Made by a program: the position numbers and the translations under genes | The notes under the pieces: generated by a model | Database searches by the model: none | The model's input: only the letters and a program-made list of their open reading frames with translations | Told to the model about the DNA's origin: nothing | Source of the DNA: DASQYE01 sp036389315 | GTDB taxonomy: Bacteria > Acidobacteriota > Blastocatellia > Pyrinomonadales > Pyrinomonadaceae | DNA length: 64,000 bases | Direction of reading: 5' to 3' | NCBI GenBank assembly: GCA_036389315.1 | Contig: DASVQF010000050.1 | Span: 1-64,000, forward strand | Shown: one piece after another, positions 63,365 through 64,000 of the stretch | Layout of the letters: each line of letters starts with the position of its first letter | Position numbering within the stretch: position 1 is the stretch's first letter

Positions 63365-64000
63365 TTATTCTCCGAGCACGCGGCGCGTCGCCGCGTGCGC
63401 CTCGCGCGCCAGATCCAAGGGGTTCAGTTCCCAGTATTCCGGCCTGAATATCTCTACGCTCGTGACCTTGTCATAGCCTATGCGCCTGAGCGCGGCCGCG
63501 ATCTCGCGCAGCGGAAGAACGCCGAGGCCAGGCAGCAGCCGGTGCTTATCCTCAAGCTCTTCGCGCGGACGGTCTTCGGCATCGTTGATGTGAAAGATAA
63601 AGAGCCTTTCGGCGTCCAGTTCCTCTATGTCGGAAAGCTTTGAGCCCCCGGCGTAGAAATGAAAGCTGTCGATGACGAGACCTATGCCGGGCCGCGCCAC
63701 GCGCTTGACTATCTCGTCGGCCTCGGCGAGAGTCCGAACGCTGCAACCGGGTTGGCCCAGGAACTCGAACGCGAGCGCGACGCCGTGCCGCTCGGCCATG
63801 CGCCCAAGCTCCGTGAGCACCTTGACGGACTCTTCGACCACGTCGGGCCAACTCGCGCCCTCTGGCCGTGGGCTCGGCACGACGACCACGTAGGGGCAGC
63901 CGATCTCGGAAGCGATACGGCACAACTCTTCGCACTCTTCCAAAAGCCGTGCGCGCGCCTCGTCGGTTCTGAAGGTGATGTGCTCTATGGAATTTATGCT
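63365..64000 (-). CDS. TIM-barrel sugar phosphate isomerase/epimerase, 5' end cut by window edge
   Basis: 211 residues are visible. The frame is open through position 64000 (SINSIEHITFRTDEARARL precedes LEECEEL), so the N terminus lies outside; a TTG at 63943 is internal and not the start. The fold is that of the AP-endonuclease-2-like xylose-isomerase barrel. Strand-end metal ligands are likely at Glu in AFEFLG, Asp and His in VIDSFHFY, His in FHINDAED, and Glu in SVEIFRPEYW. Members isomerise or epimerise sugars and polyols and often pair with Gfo/Idh/MocA dehydrogenases, as here with a 12-bp gap. The specific substrate is unknown. Confidence 0.9.
   Translation of the reverse strand, partial: SINSIEHITFRTDEARARLLEECEELCRIASEIGCPYVVVVPSPRPEGASWPDVVEESVKVLTELGRMAERHGVALAFEFLGQPGCSVRTLAEADEIVKRVARPGIGLVIDSFHFYAGGSKLSDIEELDAERLFIFHINDAEDRPREELEDKHRLLPGLGVLPLREIAAALRRIGYDKVTSVEIFRPEYWELNPLDLAREAHAATRRVLGE

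Noticed and set aside
63941..63943. TTG at 63943 as the start of the sugar isomerase
   Set aside because: The same frame continues upstream to the window end with a plausible protein sequence, so this codon is internal.

Overview
The window is a G+C-rich bacterial chromosome segment (judged by eye, not computed). It most likely comes from an acidobacterium. The main evidence is a run of about 53 kb of paralogous ABC-transporter permeases of the ADOP type (acidobacterial duplicated orphan permease, TIGR03434). These have the N-terminal signature LALGIGANTAIFSVVN and a duplicated MacB/FtsX layout. No rRNA, tRNA, CRISPR, transposase or phage gene was seen.

Positions 1-53367, all on the minus strand: 20 complete and one truncated ADOP permease genes lie head to tail. 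I call them P1-P21 in transcription order: P1 = 50920-53367, P2 = 48310-50754, P3 = 45896-48295, P4 = 43325-45871, P5 = 40852-43308, P6 = 38364-40832, P7 = 35923-38343, P8 = 33452-35893, P9 = 30994-33429, P10 = 28559-30982, P11 = 26078-28537, P12 = 23544-25973, P13 = 21081-23525, P14 = 18647-21055, P15 = 16013-18445, P16 = 13559-15985, P17 = 11094-13538, P18 = 8632-11070, P19 = 5841-8291, P20 = 2343-4778, P21 = 1-2249 (cut by the window edge). One non-permease gene, a secreted SDYE-repeat protein (4801-5754), is embedded between P19 and P20. Most gaps are 11-29 bp and carry only a ribosome binding site. The few larger gaps (86-340 bp) all hold palindromes and divide the array into blocks P1 | P2-P11 | P12-P14 | P15-P18 | P19-SDYE-P20 | P21.

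Positions 53420-57209, same strand and upstream: the apparent head of the system. In transcription order it holds an ABC ATPase (56226-56894), a MacA/HlyD-type adaptor (54762-56024), a second ABC ATPase (53910-54617) and a small secreted protein (53420-53800), which runs into P1. Both the first ATPase and the adaptor are preceded by a sigma-54-type -24/-12 element. About 85-100 bp further upstream of each is a shared repeat with an inverted core, TGTCCG-N4-CGAACA. This looks like a pair of enhancer-dependent promoters controlled by one activator, which is not in the window. My reading is that one regulated MacAB-like export head serves a large set of interchangeable fused permeases. That functional link is inferred from position and from conserved coupling segments.

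Positions 57210-64000: unrelated genes. On the minus strand are a protein with a histone-like Lys/Ala tail, elongation factor P (efp) and a 62-residue protein. On the plus strand are a BaiN/HI0933-type flavoprotein and a secreted S9 prolyl-oligopeptidase-family peptidase. On the minus strand again are a Gfo/Idh/MocA dehydrogenase and a TIM-barrel sugar isomerase/epimerase cut by the right edge.

The permease array shows visible signs of continuing rearrangement: near-identical ends shared by otherwise divergent copies (P3/P5, P16/P17/P18, P8/P10), duplicated gene junctions, and a leftover 3' end fragment between P8 and P7.
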